Assembly (NCBI GenBank): GCA_900541475.1
Contig: UQJV01000029.1
Coordinates: 1 to 25,855 of the forward strand
DNA: 25,855 bases
Direction: 5' to 3'
DNA from: an uncultured Collinsella sp.
GTDB taxonomy: Bacteria > Actinomycetota > Coriobacteriia > Coriobacteriales > Coriobacteriaceae
Part shown: piece by piece, positions 7,962 to 15,390 of the stretch
Numbering within the stretch: position 1 is the stretch's first letter
Layout of the letters: each line of letters begins with the position of its first letter
Made by a program: the position numbers and the translations under genes
The notes under the pieces: generated by a model
Told to the model about the DNA's origin: nothing
The model's input: only the letters and a program-made list of their open reading frames with translations
The model's database searches: none

Positions 7962-8168
7962 TTAGAGCTGCGACTCCGAGGCCTGGCCCTCATCGTCGCG
8001 ACAAAGGACTACACCCGCGCTTCCCAGCAGTGCGGCTACGATCAGCGCGCCGACCACGATTGGAGCAGCCCCACAAGAACCCTGCATGCCCGCGACGAGC
8101 GCGGTCGTAGGACCAAGACAACCAAGCACCAATGCGACGGCGGCGACGGCGATATCTCGAGCGTTCAC
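7962..8168 (-). CDS. Small hypothetical two-helix membrane protein
   Basis: 68 residues from a GTG at 8168, preceded by GGAGGA at 8178-8183 with 9-base spacing, which is the main reason to believe it. Two hydrophobic stretches (IAVAAVALVLGCLGPTTALVA and IVVGALIVAALLGSAGVVLC) flank a short GMQGSCGAAP loop, and the tail is polar and acidic (RDDEGQASESQL). It contains three Cys. No family is recognised. It stands alone between the ketopantoate reductase and the secreted-protein gene, with a GC-rich hairpin (CCGCGC/GCGCGG, 8220-8237) upstream of it. A chance GC-rich frame is possible. Confidence 0.55.
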   Translation of the reverse strand: MNARDIAVAAVALVLGCLGPTTALVAGMQGSCGAAPIVVGALIVAALLGSAGVVLCRDDEGQASESQL

Positions 8169-8355
8169 AAGACCACATCCTCCAAGAGAAAGACCTTATT
8201 TCTCATGAACTAGTGTGCCCCGCGCCCATATGCGCGGCGTACCGCCACGGTAAGCGCTCTGTTAACTCAAACACGCACAAAAAACGAACGCCCTTACGTT
8301 GCCCAAAGGCTCGGTAAAGACGCCCGCCCGTCATGTCCTATTGGCTTATGGCAGA

Positions 8356-9132
8356 TTACCAGCCAGTGTAGTAGTCGGTGGTTCCGGCAGCGCAGCCGGA
8401 GTCATAGACCTTGCACTCGCCCTTGGAACCGGTAAACGTAGAGCCTTGGGCCTTATCGCCCGCGGCAACGACGTAGTAACCATCGGAATCGCGCCAAAAG
8501 CCCTCGGAATCCTGCGTCCACTCGCCCGTGCGGTGGTGATACAACACGTTGCTGCTGTAATAAGTCTCGCGGCGGCCGTTATAGTTATTGACGCCGCTCA
8601 AGCGCGTCAGACCCGAGCCGTTCGCGTAATACGCAGCAGACGTGTAAGACAAGCCGGAGCCGGCGTTGTAATACGAAGCCTGAACGGCCTCGGCGGCCTC
8701 GGCTTCGGCTGCGGCAGCCTCGAGCGCCTCGCGCTTGGCATCCTCAAGCGTAGAGCGAAGCTCGTCGAGCTCGGTCGACTTAGCGTCGACCTCCCCCATC
8801 GTCAACAGGCTACCCGCACCGTCGATGCAGCCCTGCAACACAGCGCGCTCGTCATCGGTAGCATAGTCGCCATACATATTCATAATGATCTGAGCGCGCA
8901 TCTCCAGGGAATCGCGCTTTGCCCCCATCGAGGCGTTCCACTCCTGCATAGAGCCATAACCGTCGCCGCGGTAGTCAACGGGCTGCACCAGCGTCGCCTC
9001 GGACGGCGTTGATCCGACCGTATCGGATAGTGTCGCCGCGTGGGCATCAGTTGCGCCGGCGCCCACCAAAAGTGCCACGGTCAGAGCGGCGGAAAGGGCG
9101 GCGGCTTTCGGTTTTCGTGAATCGATCCTCAT
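8356..9132 (-). CDS. Secreted coiled-coil protein with C-terminal wall-associated-type domain
   Basis: 258 residues from the ATG at 9132, with GGAGG 11 bases upstream; a longer frame to 9438 crosses the terminator of the next gene. Residues 1-32 are a signal peptide ending AHA. Residues about 115-150 are an Ala/Glu-rich coiled coil (ELDELRSTLEDAKREALEAA). A Tyr/Ser/Gly linker leads to residues about 174-258, starting LTRLSGVNNYNGRRETYYS and ending VYDSGCAAGTTDYYTGW, with two Cys (240 and 247) placed for a disulfide. The end block resembles the C-terminal domain of many coriobacterial and firmicute exported proteins, of the 3D/RlpA-like double-psi barrel style; I infer this from pattern only. 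No catalytic motif is evident. A cell-envelope role is likely. Confidence 0.85.
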   Translation of the reverse strand: MRIDSRKPKAAALSAALTVALLVGAGATDAHAATLSDTVGSTPSEATLVQPVDYRGDGYGSMQEWNASMGAKRDSLEMRAQIIMNMYGDYATDDERAVLQGCIDGAGSLLTMGEVDAKSTELDELRSTLEDAKREALEAAAAEAEAAEAVQASYYNAGSGLSYTSAAYYANGSGLTRLSGVNNYNGRRETYYSSNVLYHHRTGEWTQDSEGFWRDSDGYYVVAAGDKAQGSTFTGSKGECKVYDSGCAAGTTDYYTGW

Positions 9133-9343
9133 GTAGCTGGAAACCTCCGTAGTGCGTTTTTGCTGCGTGTGAGCTGCGTGTGATTTAATCGCGCTGCATA
9201 GTACCCCGAGCAAATCGCGACCTGCGGTTTTACTCAAAAGGCGCACGTCAATTGCGTAAAACTCACATCCTCTCAACAGGAGTTTTCCACAACTCGAATG
9301 CATAAAGCATGCCAAAAACCCTGTTTTTGCACCCTCTCTATGC
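9133..9343. other. Gap before the secreted-protein gene: short dyads, weak promoter
   Basis: No gene seen. On the - strand a TACTAT hexamer (about 9197-9202) could be a -10 site for the secreted-protein gene, without a clear -35. A 9-bp perfect dyad GTTTTTGCA / TGCAAAAAC (9323-9331 and 9341-9349, 9-nt loop) overlaps the T tract of the metY terminator. A weaker dyad AAAACTC/GAGTTTT lies near 9260-9285. Confidence 0.3.
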
Positions 9344-9380
9344 AAAAACGACGCCTGTGCAACCATTGTTCGCACAGGCG
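9344..9380 (-). terminator. Rho-independent terminator of metY
   Basis: On the - strand CGCCTGTGC and GCACAGGCG form a perfect 9-bp stem with an 11-nt loop, followed by TCGTTTTT. It starts about 65 bases past the metY stop codon. Confidence 0.85.
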
Positions 9381-9444
9381 CCTTGAGCAGGCATTTTATG
9401 CAGTTATACCTATCGAGTCGCAAGGGGTCCTTGCACAAGTCGCC

Positions 9445-10755
9445 TTACTCGTCCAGCGCGGCGAAGGCCTGCTTCAGATCCCAAATGATATCCTCGGCGT
9501 TCTCGGTACCGATGGAAAGACGGATCGTGGAGGGCGTGATGTTCTGCTCGGCGAGCTCCTCGGCAGAGAGCTGGGAGTGCGTGGTGGTAGCCGGGTGCAC
9601 GACGAGCGACTTGACGTCGGCCACGTTGGCGAGCAGCGAGAACACCTGCAGATGATCGATGAACTTCCAAGCTGCCTCCTGGCCACCCTTAATCTCAAAG
9701 GTAAAGATCGAGGCACCGCCACGGGGGAAGTACTTCTGATAGAGCTCGTGATCGGGGTGCTCAGGCAGGCTCGGGTGGTTCACCTTGGCGACGTGGCTGT
9801 CACCAGCCAGGAACTCAACGACCTTCTTGGTGTTCTCGACATGGCGGTCAACGCGCAGCGACAGAGTCTCGGTGCCCTGGAGCAGGACCCAGGCGTTGAA
9901 TGGACTGATGCAAGCGCCCTCGTCACGCAGCAGGATAGCGCGGACATAGGTTGCGAAGGCGGCGGGACCGGCAGCCTCGGCAAACGAGACACCGTGGTAG
10001 GAGGGGTTGGGCTCAGCAATCTGGGCGTACTTTCCGCTCGCCTTCCAGTCGAAGTTACCGCCGTCGACGATCACACCGCCCAGCGAGGTGCCGTGGCCGC
10101 CGATGAACTTGGTTGCAGAGTGGACGACGATGTTGGCACCATGCTCCAACGGACGGAACAGATACGGGGTGCCGAAGGTGTTGTCGACGACAACCGGCAG
10201 ACCGTGCTTCTTGGCGATCTCGGAGATGGCGTCGATGTTGGGGATGTCGGAGTTGGGGTTACCGAGCGTCTCGAGGTAAATGACCGTGGTGTTGTCCTTG
10301 ATGGCACCCTCGACCTCGTCCAGGTTGTGGGCATCGACGAAGGTGGTCTCGACGCCAAACTGGGAGAGCGTATGCTCCAGCAGGTTGTAGGAGCCACCGT
10401 AGATGGTCTTCTGGGCAACCACATGGTCACCGGCCTGGGCAAGAGCCTGCAGGGTATAGGTGATGGCAGCAGCACCGGAGGCGACGGCGAGACCTGCCAC
10501 GCCACCCTCGAGTGCGGCGATACGGTCCTCGAAGACGCCCTGGGTGGAGTTGGTCAGACGGCCGTAGATGTTACCAGCATCGGCAAGACCAAAGCGGTCG
10601 GCGGCGTGCTGGGAGTTGCGGAACACATAGCTCGTGGTCTGGTAGATCGGCACGGCGCGGGAGTCGGATGCGGGATCGGCGCTCTCCTGGCCAACGTGAA
10701 GCTGCAGGGTATCGAAACCAAAGGTATGCTCGGGGTTGTTGATGAACTGGCTCAT
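9445..10755 (-). CDS. metY: O-acetylhomoserine sulfhydrylase (MetY-type PLP enzyme)
   Basis: 436-residue Cys/Met-metabolism PLP enzyme; the family joins O-acetylhomoserine with sulfide (or methanethiol) to give homocysteine or methionine. The PLP lysine is Lys216 in SATKFIGGHG, the ring-stacking and pyridine-N contacts include Asp191 (DNTFGTPY), and phosphate contacts are at ASGAAAI near 92-98. The length (about 430, longer than MetB/MetC) and the FxFDTLQLHVGQ start favour MetY. The ATG at 10755 has AAGGAG 6 bases upstream. The gene is preceded by a strong promoter, a 17-codon leader ORF with two Cys codons, and a hairpin; a LysR-type regulator is divergent. All of this points to sulfur-responsive control. 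Confidence 0.95.
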   Translation of the reverse strand: MSQFINNPEHTFGFDTLQLHVGQESADPASDSRAVPIYQTTSYVFRNSQHAADRFGLADAGNIYGRLTNSTQGVFEDRIAALEGGVAGLAVASGAAAITYTLQALAQAGDHVVAQKTIYGGSYNLLEHTLSQFGVETTFVDAHNLDEVEGAIKDNTTVIYLETLGNPNSDIPNIDAISEIAKKHGLPVVVDNTFGTPYLFRPLEHGANIVVHSATKFIGGHGTSLGGVIVDGGNFDWKASGKYAQIAEPNPSYHGVSFAEAAGPAAFATYVRAILLRDEGACISPFNAWVLLQGTETLSLRVDRHVENTKKVVEFLAGDSHVAKVNHPSLPEHPDHELYQKYFPRGGASIFTFEIKGGQEAAWKFIDHLQVFSLLANVADVKSLVVHPATTTHSQLSAEELAEQNITPSTIRLSIGTENAEDIIWDLKQAFAALDE

Positions 10756-10810
10756 GATGATCTCCTTGATCGAACAAAAGTAAATAAATTAGAGAGAAGT
10801 AAGTCGCTGT

Positions 10811-10842
10811 CTCCTGATCACGCCGACGGGCGCAAACAGGAG
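10811..10842 (-). promoter_or_regulatory. Hairpin overlapping the end of the metY leader ORF
   Basis: On the - strand CTCCTG...CAGGAG closes an inner CGCC-CGTC-GGCG hairpin; the 4-nt segments between allow one U-U mismatch and three further pairs, so the stem is nearly continuous (about 13 bp). It spans the second Cys codon to just past the stop of the leader ORF. The CTCCT arm is also complementary to the AGGAG of the metY ribosome-binding site (10762-10766), so it could switch between two partners. No T run follows, so a translational effect is more likely than termination. Confidence 0.5.
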
Positions 10843-10871
10843 CCCGGCATTCGTCTTGGTAAGCAATTCAT
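10818..10871 (-). CDS. 17-residue Cys-containing leader peptide upstream of metY
   Basis: ATG at 10871 with a textbook AAAGGAGG (10879-10886) 7 bases upstream, stop TGA at 10818. Product MNCLPRRMPGSCLRPSA, with Cys at 3 and 13. It lies inside the metY 5' leader, about 60 bases after the predicted transcription start and 62 bases before metY. The ribosome-binding site is stronger than that of most genes here, which is hard to explain unless the ORF is translated. Leader peptides with Cys codons regulate Cys/Met genes by ribosome stalling in other Actinobacteria; that this one does so is inference. Confidence 0.65.
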   Translation of the reverse strand: MNCLPRRMPGSCLRPSA

Positions 10872-10939
10872 ATGCGGGCCTCCTTTCGCATCCCGGTTCC
10901 GTGGTTGGCTTAATTACCTACCGCCTTTGTGTGTTTTGA

Positions 10940-10968
10940 ATAGTACGGGCATTGTTTCCCTCGGTCAA
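10940..10968 (-). promoter_or_regulatory. Promoter of the metY leader transcript
   Basis: TTGACC (10963-10968), exactly 17 bp, TACTAT (10940-10945) on the - strand. This near-consensus promoter predicts a start near 10933 and a leader of about 178 nt before metY. Confidence 0.75.
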
Positions 10969-10990
10969 TCACTTAAAAGCGCTAACCTGT

Positions 10991-11007
10991 TATCTGTTTT
11001 ATAGATA
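10991..11007. promoter_or_regulatory. Dyad, possible LysR-type operator
   Basis: TATCT-N7-AGATA just before the LysR gene, of the size and form of LysR binding dyads, between the divergent metY and LysR promoters. Autoregulation or joint control of metY is inference. Confidence 0.35.
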
Positions 11008-11028
11008 GCAATCGAGAGGATGGCGTCG

Positions 11029-11931
11029 ATGACCCTTCAGCAGCTTCGTTTTCTGATTGCCGTGGCAGAGTCCGGCTCAATCAACGCCGCAGCTCAGCGC
11101 CTCTATACCGCTCAGTCCAACATCTCAAACGCCGTCAAAAGCCTGGAACAGGAACTTCATATCGAAATCTTTACGCGCTCTAGCCGCGGTGTTGCACTCA
11201 CCAACGACGGCACCGAGCTTTTGGGTTATGCACGCCAGGTCGTAGAGCAGGCCGACATGCTCGAGGCCCGTTACGAGGACGGCGGTACCCCGCAAGCCCG
11301 CCTCGCCATTTCCGCCCAGCACTACGCCTTTTCGGTCGAGGCCTTTGTCAACGTAGTCGAGCGCTGCCGCGACAGCAAGTTCGAGTTCATCATGCGCGAG
11401 ACCACCACATCGCAGATCATCGATGACGTCCGTGCGTTTCGCAGCGATATCGGCATTCTGTATCTGGATGACTTTAACGCCCGCGTTCTGCAGAAGGCCT
11501 TCGCCGATGCCCGCGCAAGCTTCCATCCCCTATTCGACGCGACGGTCCACGTCTTCGTTAGCGAGCGCCACCCGCTCGCACGCCGCCCGCAGCTGTCCCT
11601 TGCCGACCTCACGCCCTATACGCGCTACAGCTTTGAGCAGGGAACCTCAAACTCCTTCTATTACGCCGAGGAACCTTTTAGCTATATCCCTTGCGACCGC
11701 AACATACGAATCTCGGACCGCGGAACACTTACTAACTTACTTATCACGTCGAACGGTTACACCCTGTCGACCGGTGTCCTCTCCAATGAAATGCAATGGG
11801 GCATGGCATCGATCCCGCTAGCAGACGCCTCAACGATGCACGTTGGCTACATCATGCACGACGAGCGCAAGCCTTCTCTCCTCTTGCAGCAATACCTCGA
11901 CGAGCTCAACCGCATCATCCATGCCAACTAA
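11029..11931 (+). CDS. LysR-family transcriptional regulator
   Basis: 300 residues. The N-terminal winged helix-turn-helix is typical: MTLQQLRFLIAVAESGSINAAAQRLYTAQSNISNAVKSLEQEL, followed by the FTRSSRGVALTNDG wing. The rest is a periplasmic-binding-protein-like effector domain. I start at the ATG at 11029, since GAGAGG (11014-11019) abuts the ATG at 11020 but is correctly spaced for 11029, and family members begin this way. It is transcribed away from metY with a shared 273-bp control region, so control of metY by a sulfur metabolite is the simplest guess. The effector cannot be read from the sequence. Confidence 0.93.
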   Translation: MTLQQLRFLIAVAESGSINAAAQRLYTAQSNISNAVKSLEQELHIEIFTRSSRGVALTNDGTELLGYARQVVEQADMLEARYEDGGTPQARLAISAQHYAFSVEAFVNVVERCRDSKFEFIMRETTTSQIIDDVRAFRSDIGILYLDDFNARVLQKAFADARASFHPLFDATVHVFVSERHPLARRPQLSLADLTPYTRYSFEQGTSNSFYYAEEPFSYIPCDRNIRISDRGTLTNLLITSNGYTLSTGVLSNEMQWGMASIPLADASTMHVGYIMHDERKPSLLLQQYLDELNRIIHAN

Positions 11932-11986
11932 CTGTCGGAAGACGGGGTAGAAATCGTAGATTGCTGGCCCCCGGCGGGCATGGCGC

Positions 11987-11992
11987 TACAAT
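11987..11992 (+). promoter_or_regulatory. Possible -10 element of rnhA
   Basis: TACAAT in the context GGCGCTACAATGG, 38 bases before the rnhA start, with no good -35 hexamer at the right distance. Confidence 0.35.
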
Positions 11993-12030
11993 GGTCACTC
12001 ACATGAAATGCACTCAACGAAAGGAAGCCC

Positions 12031-12516
12031 GTGAAGGTCATCATCTACACCGACGGCTCGGCCCGATCAAATCCGGGACGCGGCGGCTACGGCGCCGTGC
12101 TCAAATACACCAACCCCGCCGGCAAGACCTTCACCTCCGAGCTTTCGCGTGGCTACGCCAAGACCACCAACAACCGCATGGAACTCATGGCCGTTATCGT
12201 GGCGCTCGAGGCACTTAACCGCCCCTGCGAGGTCGAGGTCCATTCCGATTCGCAGTACGTCGTCAACGCCTTTAACAAGCACTGGATCGACGGCTGGAAA
12301 AAGCGCGGATGGAAAACCGCCAACAAGCAGCCCGTCAAGAACCGCGACCTGTGGGAGCGCCTACTCACTGCCAAAAGCAAGCACAAGGTTGAGTTCATCT
12401 GGGTTAAGGGTCACGCCGGTCACGAGCTCAACGAACGCTGCGATGAGCTCGCCACCACGGCAGCCGACGGCAGTAACCTCGATATCGACACCGGCTTTAA
12501 CGAGAGCGACCTGTAA
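12031..12516 (+). CDS. rnhA: Ribonuclease HI
   Basis: 161-residue endonuclease that cuts RNA in RNA-DNA hybrids. The catalytic acidic set is visible: Asp8 (YTDGSARSNPG), Glu51 (NNRMELMAV), Asp73 (HSDSQYVV) and Asp138 (NERCDELA), with His128 in VKGHAGHELNE. The basic WKKRGWKTANKQPVKNRDLW handle region is present, as in the E. coli-type enzyme. The GTG at 12031 follows AAGGAAG. A short acidic tail (DIDTGFNESDL) follows the core. It sits alone between the LysR gene and the oxidoreductase gene. Confidence 0.96.
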   Translation: MKVIIYTDGSARSNPGRGGYGAVLKYTNPAGKTFTSELSRGYAKTTNNRMELMAVIVALEALNRPCEVEVHSDSQYVVNAFNKHWIDGWKKRGWKTANKQPVKNRDLWERLLTAKSKHKVEFIWVKGHAGHELNERCDELATTAADGSNLDIDTGFNESDL

Positions 12517-12552
12517 CGGCGTTTTCGCACGCTATTTCCTGCCCCCTCGCGC

Positions 12553-12558
12553 TACACT
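12553..12558 (+). promoter_or_regulatory. Possible -10 element of the Gfo/Idh/MocA gene
   Basis: TACACT in the context CGCGCTACACTCA, 33 bases before the ATG; no recognisable -35. Confidence 0.3.
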
Positions 12559-12591
12559 CATCCTGTAAACCGAACGGCACGAGGGGGATAC

Positions 12592-13698
12592 ATGCTGCGT
12601 ATAGCGACCATCGGCACATCCATGATTACCGACGACTTTATCCAGGTCGTCAACGCCAACGACCAAGCCGCGTTTGTGGGCACGCTCTCGCGCGATGCCG
12701 AGCGCGGCGCCGCCTTTACCGCCGAACACTGCGGCGAGCGTAACTTCACCGCACTTGACGAGCTTGCGTCTGCCGACGACGTCGACGCCGTCTACATCGG
12801 CAGCCCCAATGCGCTCCACTACGAGCAGGCCCTTGCCTGCATCGCCGGTGGCAAGCACGTCATCGTCGAGAAACCCTTCTGCGCCACCGAAGCGCAGGCG
12901 CTGGAAGTCTTCCGCGCTGCCGAGGCAGCAGGTGTCGTAGCCCTCGAGGCCATGCGCCCCCTCCACGATCCCGCCTTCCACGCCATCGAGGACGCCCTGG
13001 GCGAGATCGCCCCCATCCGCCGCGCCTCATTGCGCTTTGGCAAGTATTCCTCGCGCTACAACGAGATTCTCGCGGGACGCGCCACCAATATCTTCGACTG
13101 CAATATGGCATCGGGTTCCCTCATGGACATTGGCGTCTATACCGTCGAGCCCATGGTCGAGATCTTTGGCATGCCCTCCGGCCTTACGAGCATGACCACT
13201 CTGCTCGATCCCACCACGCGACAGCTCACGCACGGCCCCATCGATGGCTGCGGTTCCATCCTCGCCAGCTACGGCGGTGGTCGTATCTCCGTCGAGCTCG
13301 CGCACTCCAAAATTACGAATGACCTGCTGCCCTCGCAGATCGAAGGCGAGCGTGGCACTATCCAGATCGACCATCTGTCCACGCCCCGCAACGTCCGCAT
13401 CGACTATCGCGGCGACGTCGTACGCGGCTCGGCGACCGAGGCACCGCGCGAACAGGGAGACAACGGCCGCGTGCTCGACCTGCCCAAATCGAGCAACACT
13501 ATGGAATACGAACTCACAGACTTTATCACCGCCATCGGCGGCATCGATAACGTTAAGGAAGAGATTTGGGAGACCCCGGCGGGACGCCACGAGCTTGGCC
13601 ACTACCGCGATGTCACACTCGTCTCACTGCGCATCATGGATGCCGTGCGCCAGCAGGCCGGCATAACCTTCCCGGCCGACGCAGGCAAGCAGGCATAG
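12592..13698 (+). CDS. Gfo/Idh/MocA family oxidoreductase
   Basis: 368-residue NAD(P)-dependent dehydrogenase. N-terminal Rossmann fold LRIATIGTSMITDDFI, in which the usual GxGxxG loop is replaced by GTSMIT, a variant I associate with one subgroup of the family. The cofactor-binding Glu-Lys-Pro is at 93-95 (VIVEKPFCA), and MASGSLMDIGVYTVEPM is the central active-site block containing the conserved Asp and Tyr. The substrate is probably a sugar or cyclitol but cannot be specified. The ATG at 12592 has GAGGGGG upstream. The acylphosphatase gene begins 2 bases after the stop, so both are likely translated together. Confidence 0.92.
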   Translation: MLRIATIGTSMITDDFIQVVNANDQAAFVGTLSRDAERGAAFTAEHCGERNFTALDELASADDVDAVYIGSPNALHYEQALACIAGGKHVIVEKPFCATEAQALEVFRAAEAAGVVALEAMRPLHDPAFHAIEDALGEIAPIRRASLRFGKYSSRYNEILAGRATNIFDCNMASGSLMDIGVYTVEPMVEIFGMPSGLTSMTTLLDPTTRQLTHGPIDGCGSILASYGGGRISVELAHSKITNDLLPSQIEGERGTIQIDHLSTPRNVRIDYRGDVVRGSATEAPREQGDNGRVLDLPKSSNTMEYELTDFITAIGGIDNVKEEIWETPAGRHELGHYRDVTLVSLRIMDAVRQQAGITFPADAGKQA

Positions 13699-13700
13699 TT

Positions 13701-14111
13701 ATGGGCCTCTTCGATACGTTCTTCTCCAGCGTCACCGGCGGCAGTCGAGAGCCTCAAAAACCATCAAACGTCGAGCTCGAGCTGCGCCGCAGGCTTACTG
13801 TGCTCGCAAGCGACGAGGCCACTCAAGACACTCCCCTGCGCTATTTCCTGCGCTGGGCGGGACAAGTCCAGGGCGTTGGTTTTCGCTTTACCAACACCAA
13901 CCTCGCGCAGGCACGCGCACTCACCGGCTGGGTGCGCAACATGGAAGACGGCTCGGTCGAGATGGAGATACAGGGAGTTCCGGCAAACATCCTATCTCAT
14001 CTCGAGGCGCTTCATGCCTCCTACGAGCGCATGGGAACGCGTTTTCGCCTCGTAGAAGCCCAGGCCCAAGCCCCACTTGCCAATGAAGACAGTTTCATTC
14101 CTCGTTATTAG
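13701..14111 (+). CDS. Acylphosphatase-domain protein with N-terminal extension
   Basis: 136 residues, versus about 90 for a free acylphosphatase. Residues 47-134 hold the domain: FLRWAGQVQGVGFRF with catalytic Arg62 and GWVRNMEDGSVEMEIQG with catalytic Asn80. It hydrolyses the carboxyl-phosphate bond of acylphosphates. The first 45 residues (a hydrophobic MGLFDTFFSS start, then a charged linker) are not part of the family and may be a protein-contact or membrane-associating extension. The start at 13701 is 2 bases after the oxidoreductase stop with only a weak ribosome-binding site, suggesting translational coupling. Confidence 0.9.
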   Translation: MGLFDTFFSSVTGGSREPQKPSNVELELRRRLTVLASDEATQDTPLRYFLRWAGQVQGVGFRFTNTNLAQARALTGWVRNMEDGSVEMEIQGVPANILSHLEALHASYERMGTRFRLVEAQAQAPLANEDSFIPRY

Positions 14112-14139
14112 TATTGTGTGCTAAATACGGTATCATTTA
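14108..14139 (+). promoter_or_regulatory. Promoter and candidate autoregulatory operator of the Fur-family gene
   Basis: TTAGTA (14108-14113), 17 bp, TATCAT (14131-14136) is a plausible promoter. It overlaps an 18-bp AT-rich dyad TAAAT-N8-ATTTA (14122-14139), the kind of site where a PerR/Fur repressor would bind to control its own gene. Confidence 0.4.
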
Positions 14140-14172
14140 CCTACGACCGTTGATAGAAAAGAGGCGAGGCGC

Positions 14173-14553
14173 ATGGCGGTGCAAAGAAGGAATACCAGGC
14201 AGCGAAAGCTGGTTCTTGACGCCGTGCGCCAAAGCTACAACCATCCCACCGCCGACGAAATCTACAACGTCGTGCGCGCACAGGATAACAAAATCAGCCG
14301 CGGTACGGTCTACCGCAATCTCAATCTCTTGGCCGACGCCGGCGAGATTCTCTCCATCAAGACGCCGGGCGGAAGCCGCTTCGATCGCACGATCGAGCCG
14401 CATGCGCATATCATCTGCACCTCGTGCAGCCGCGTCATCGATGTACCGCTCCCCTTCGATGCCCAACTCGACACCAAGGCGTCCGAGCAAATCGGCTGGC
14501 ACGTCACCTCGCACTACACCATCTTCGAGGGTCTCTGCCCCGACTGCCGGTAG
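14173..14553 (+). CDS. PerR-like Fur-family metalloregulator
   Basis: 126-residue dimeric repressor. N-terminal winged helix with ISRGTVYRNLNLLADAGEIL. The regulatory metal site of PerR can be traced: His24, Asp71, His77, His79 and Asp90 (SRFDRTIEPHAHIICTSCSRVID). The structural zinc site is two CxxC pairs, Cys82/85 and Cys122/125. An Asp at position 71 in the FD motif matches PerR, which uses iron to sense peroxide, rather than Fur, but this is a judgement from alignment by eye. The ATG has a purine-rich GAGGCGAGG upstream. No peroxide-defence gene is adjacent. Confidence 0.9.
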   Translation: MAVQRRNTRQRKLVLDAVRQSYNHPTADEIYNVVRAQDNKISRGTVYRNLNLLADAGEILSIKTPGGSRFDRTIEPHAHIICTSCSRVIDVPLPFDAQLDTKASEQIGWHVTSHYTIFEGLCPDCR

Positions 14554-14568
14554 ATGTTTGGGACATGC

Positions 14569-15366
14569 CTACTCAGCAAGTAGACGACGCAGCTCTTCTT
14601 CGACCGTGCGCGCGTAGCGGACGCGGTCGTTGATGCCGCGCATGGTGGGGTTGCAGCTCTCCATCAGATAGGGATGGCCCACGACGTTGAGCATGTCGCG
14701 ATCGTTCTCATTGTCGCCAAACGCCATCATCTCATCGGGCGAAATCCCCAGGGCGCGACCGTAATCGGCAAGCGCGGAGCCCTTGCCCGAACCAAAACCG
14801 ATAAAGTCCGTCCATTCGGTTCCCGATGTCATGACATCGACTCGATCGCTAAAGTGGCGCTCGAAATACTCCAACGCCGTCGACTGCTCCGCCTCGGGCG
14901 TCTGGAAGGCAATCTTAATGACGTCCTCGTCGATGTCCTCGGGGCGGTCGACCACCGCCACATCGCAGTGGACCTCATAGCGCAAATGGTCGACGAACGC
15001 ATCGTTGCCGCTCATGGTGTAGAGGTGTCCCTCACACGAAAGGGTCACGTCGGCATGGGGATACGCAACCACGGCATTCGCGATATCCATAGCAAGGCTA
15101 CGCTCCATGGAACGTTTGACAACGGCGCGCCCCTCGCTCATCACCAGGGCTCCGTTTTCGCATACATAGGCGAGCTCATCGGCCACCGGGGCAAACAGGT
15201 AGCGCAAGCTCGCATATTGACGGCCACTCGCCGGCATAAACACAATGCCGCGACGATGCAGCTCGTCGATGAGCTCAAATGCCTCAGGACGCGGCTCGCG
15301 CTCCCCCGGATGCAGCAACGTGCCATCCAAATCGCAGGCGATCAGTTTGATTCCCTCAAGACCCAT
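14569..15366 (-). CDS. Cof-type HAD-IIB phosphatase
   Basis: 265 residues from the ATG at 15366 (GGGGGAAG upstream); a longer frame to 15447 would translate a terminator hairpin. HAD motif I is at 10-16 (ACDLDGT, nucleophile Asp12 and acid Asp14), motif II is PASGR, the Lys of motif III is in FGSGKGSAL and motif IV is FGDNENDRDML. The C2B cap between motifs II and III is the large type found in sugar-phosphate and flavin-phosphate phosphatases such as YbiV/YidA. The substrate is unknown. It converges with the Fur-family gene, with no clear terminator in the 15-bp gap. Only about 25 bases separate it from the upstream hairpin. Confidence 0.92.
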   Translation of the reverse strand: MGLEGIKLIACDLDGTLLHPGEREPRPEAFELIDELHRRGIVFMPASGRQYASLRYLFAPVADELAYVCENGALVMSEGRAVVKRSMERSLAMDIANAVVAYPHADVTLSCEGHLYTMSGNDAFVDHLRYEVHCDVAVVDRPEDIDEDVIKIAFQTPEAEQSTALEYFERHFSDRVDVMTSGTEWTDFIGFGSGKGSALADYGRALGISPDEMMAFGDNENDRDMLNVVGHPYLMESCNPTMRGINDRVRYARTVEEELRRLLAE

Positions 15367-15390
15367 ATGCTTCCCCCAAAGCACCCCATC

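Noticed and set aside
9298..11004. 568-codon + strand frame antisense to metY
   Set aside because: Shadow frame; it crosses the metY terminator and promoter.
10756..11028. SAM riboswitch or T-box before metY
   Set aside because: No SAM-box or T-box core motifs; the leader holds a short ORF and a single hairpin instead.
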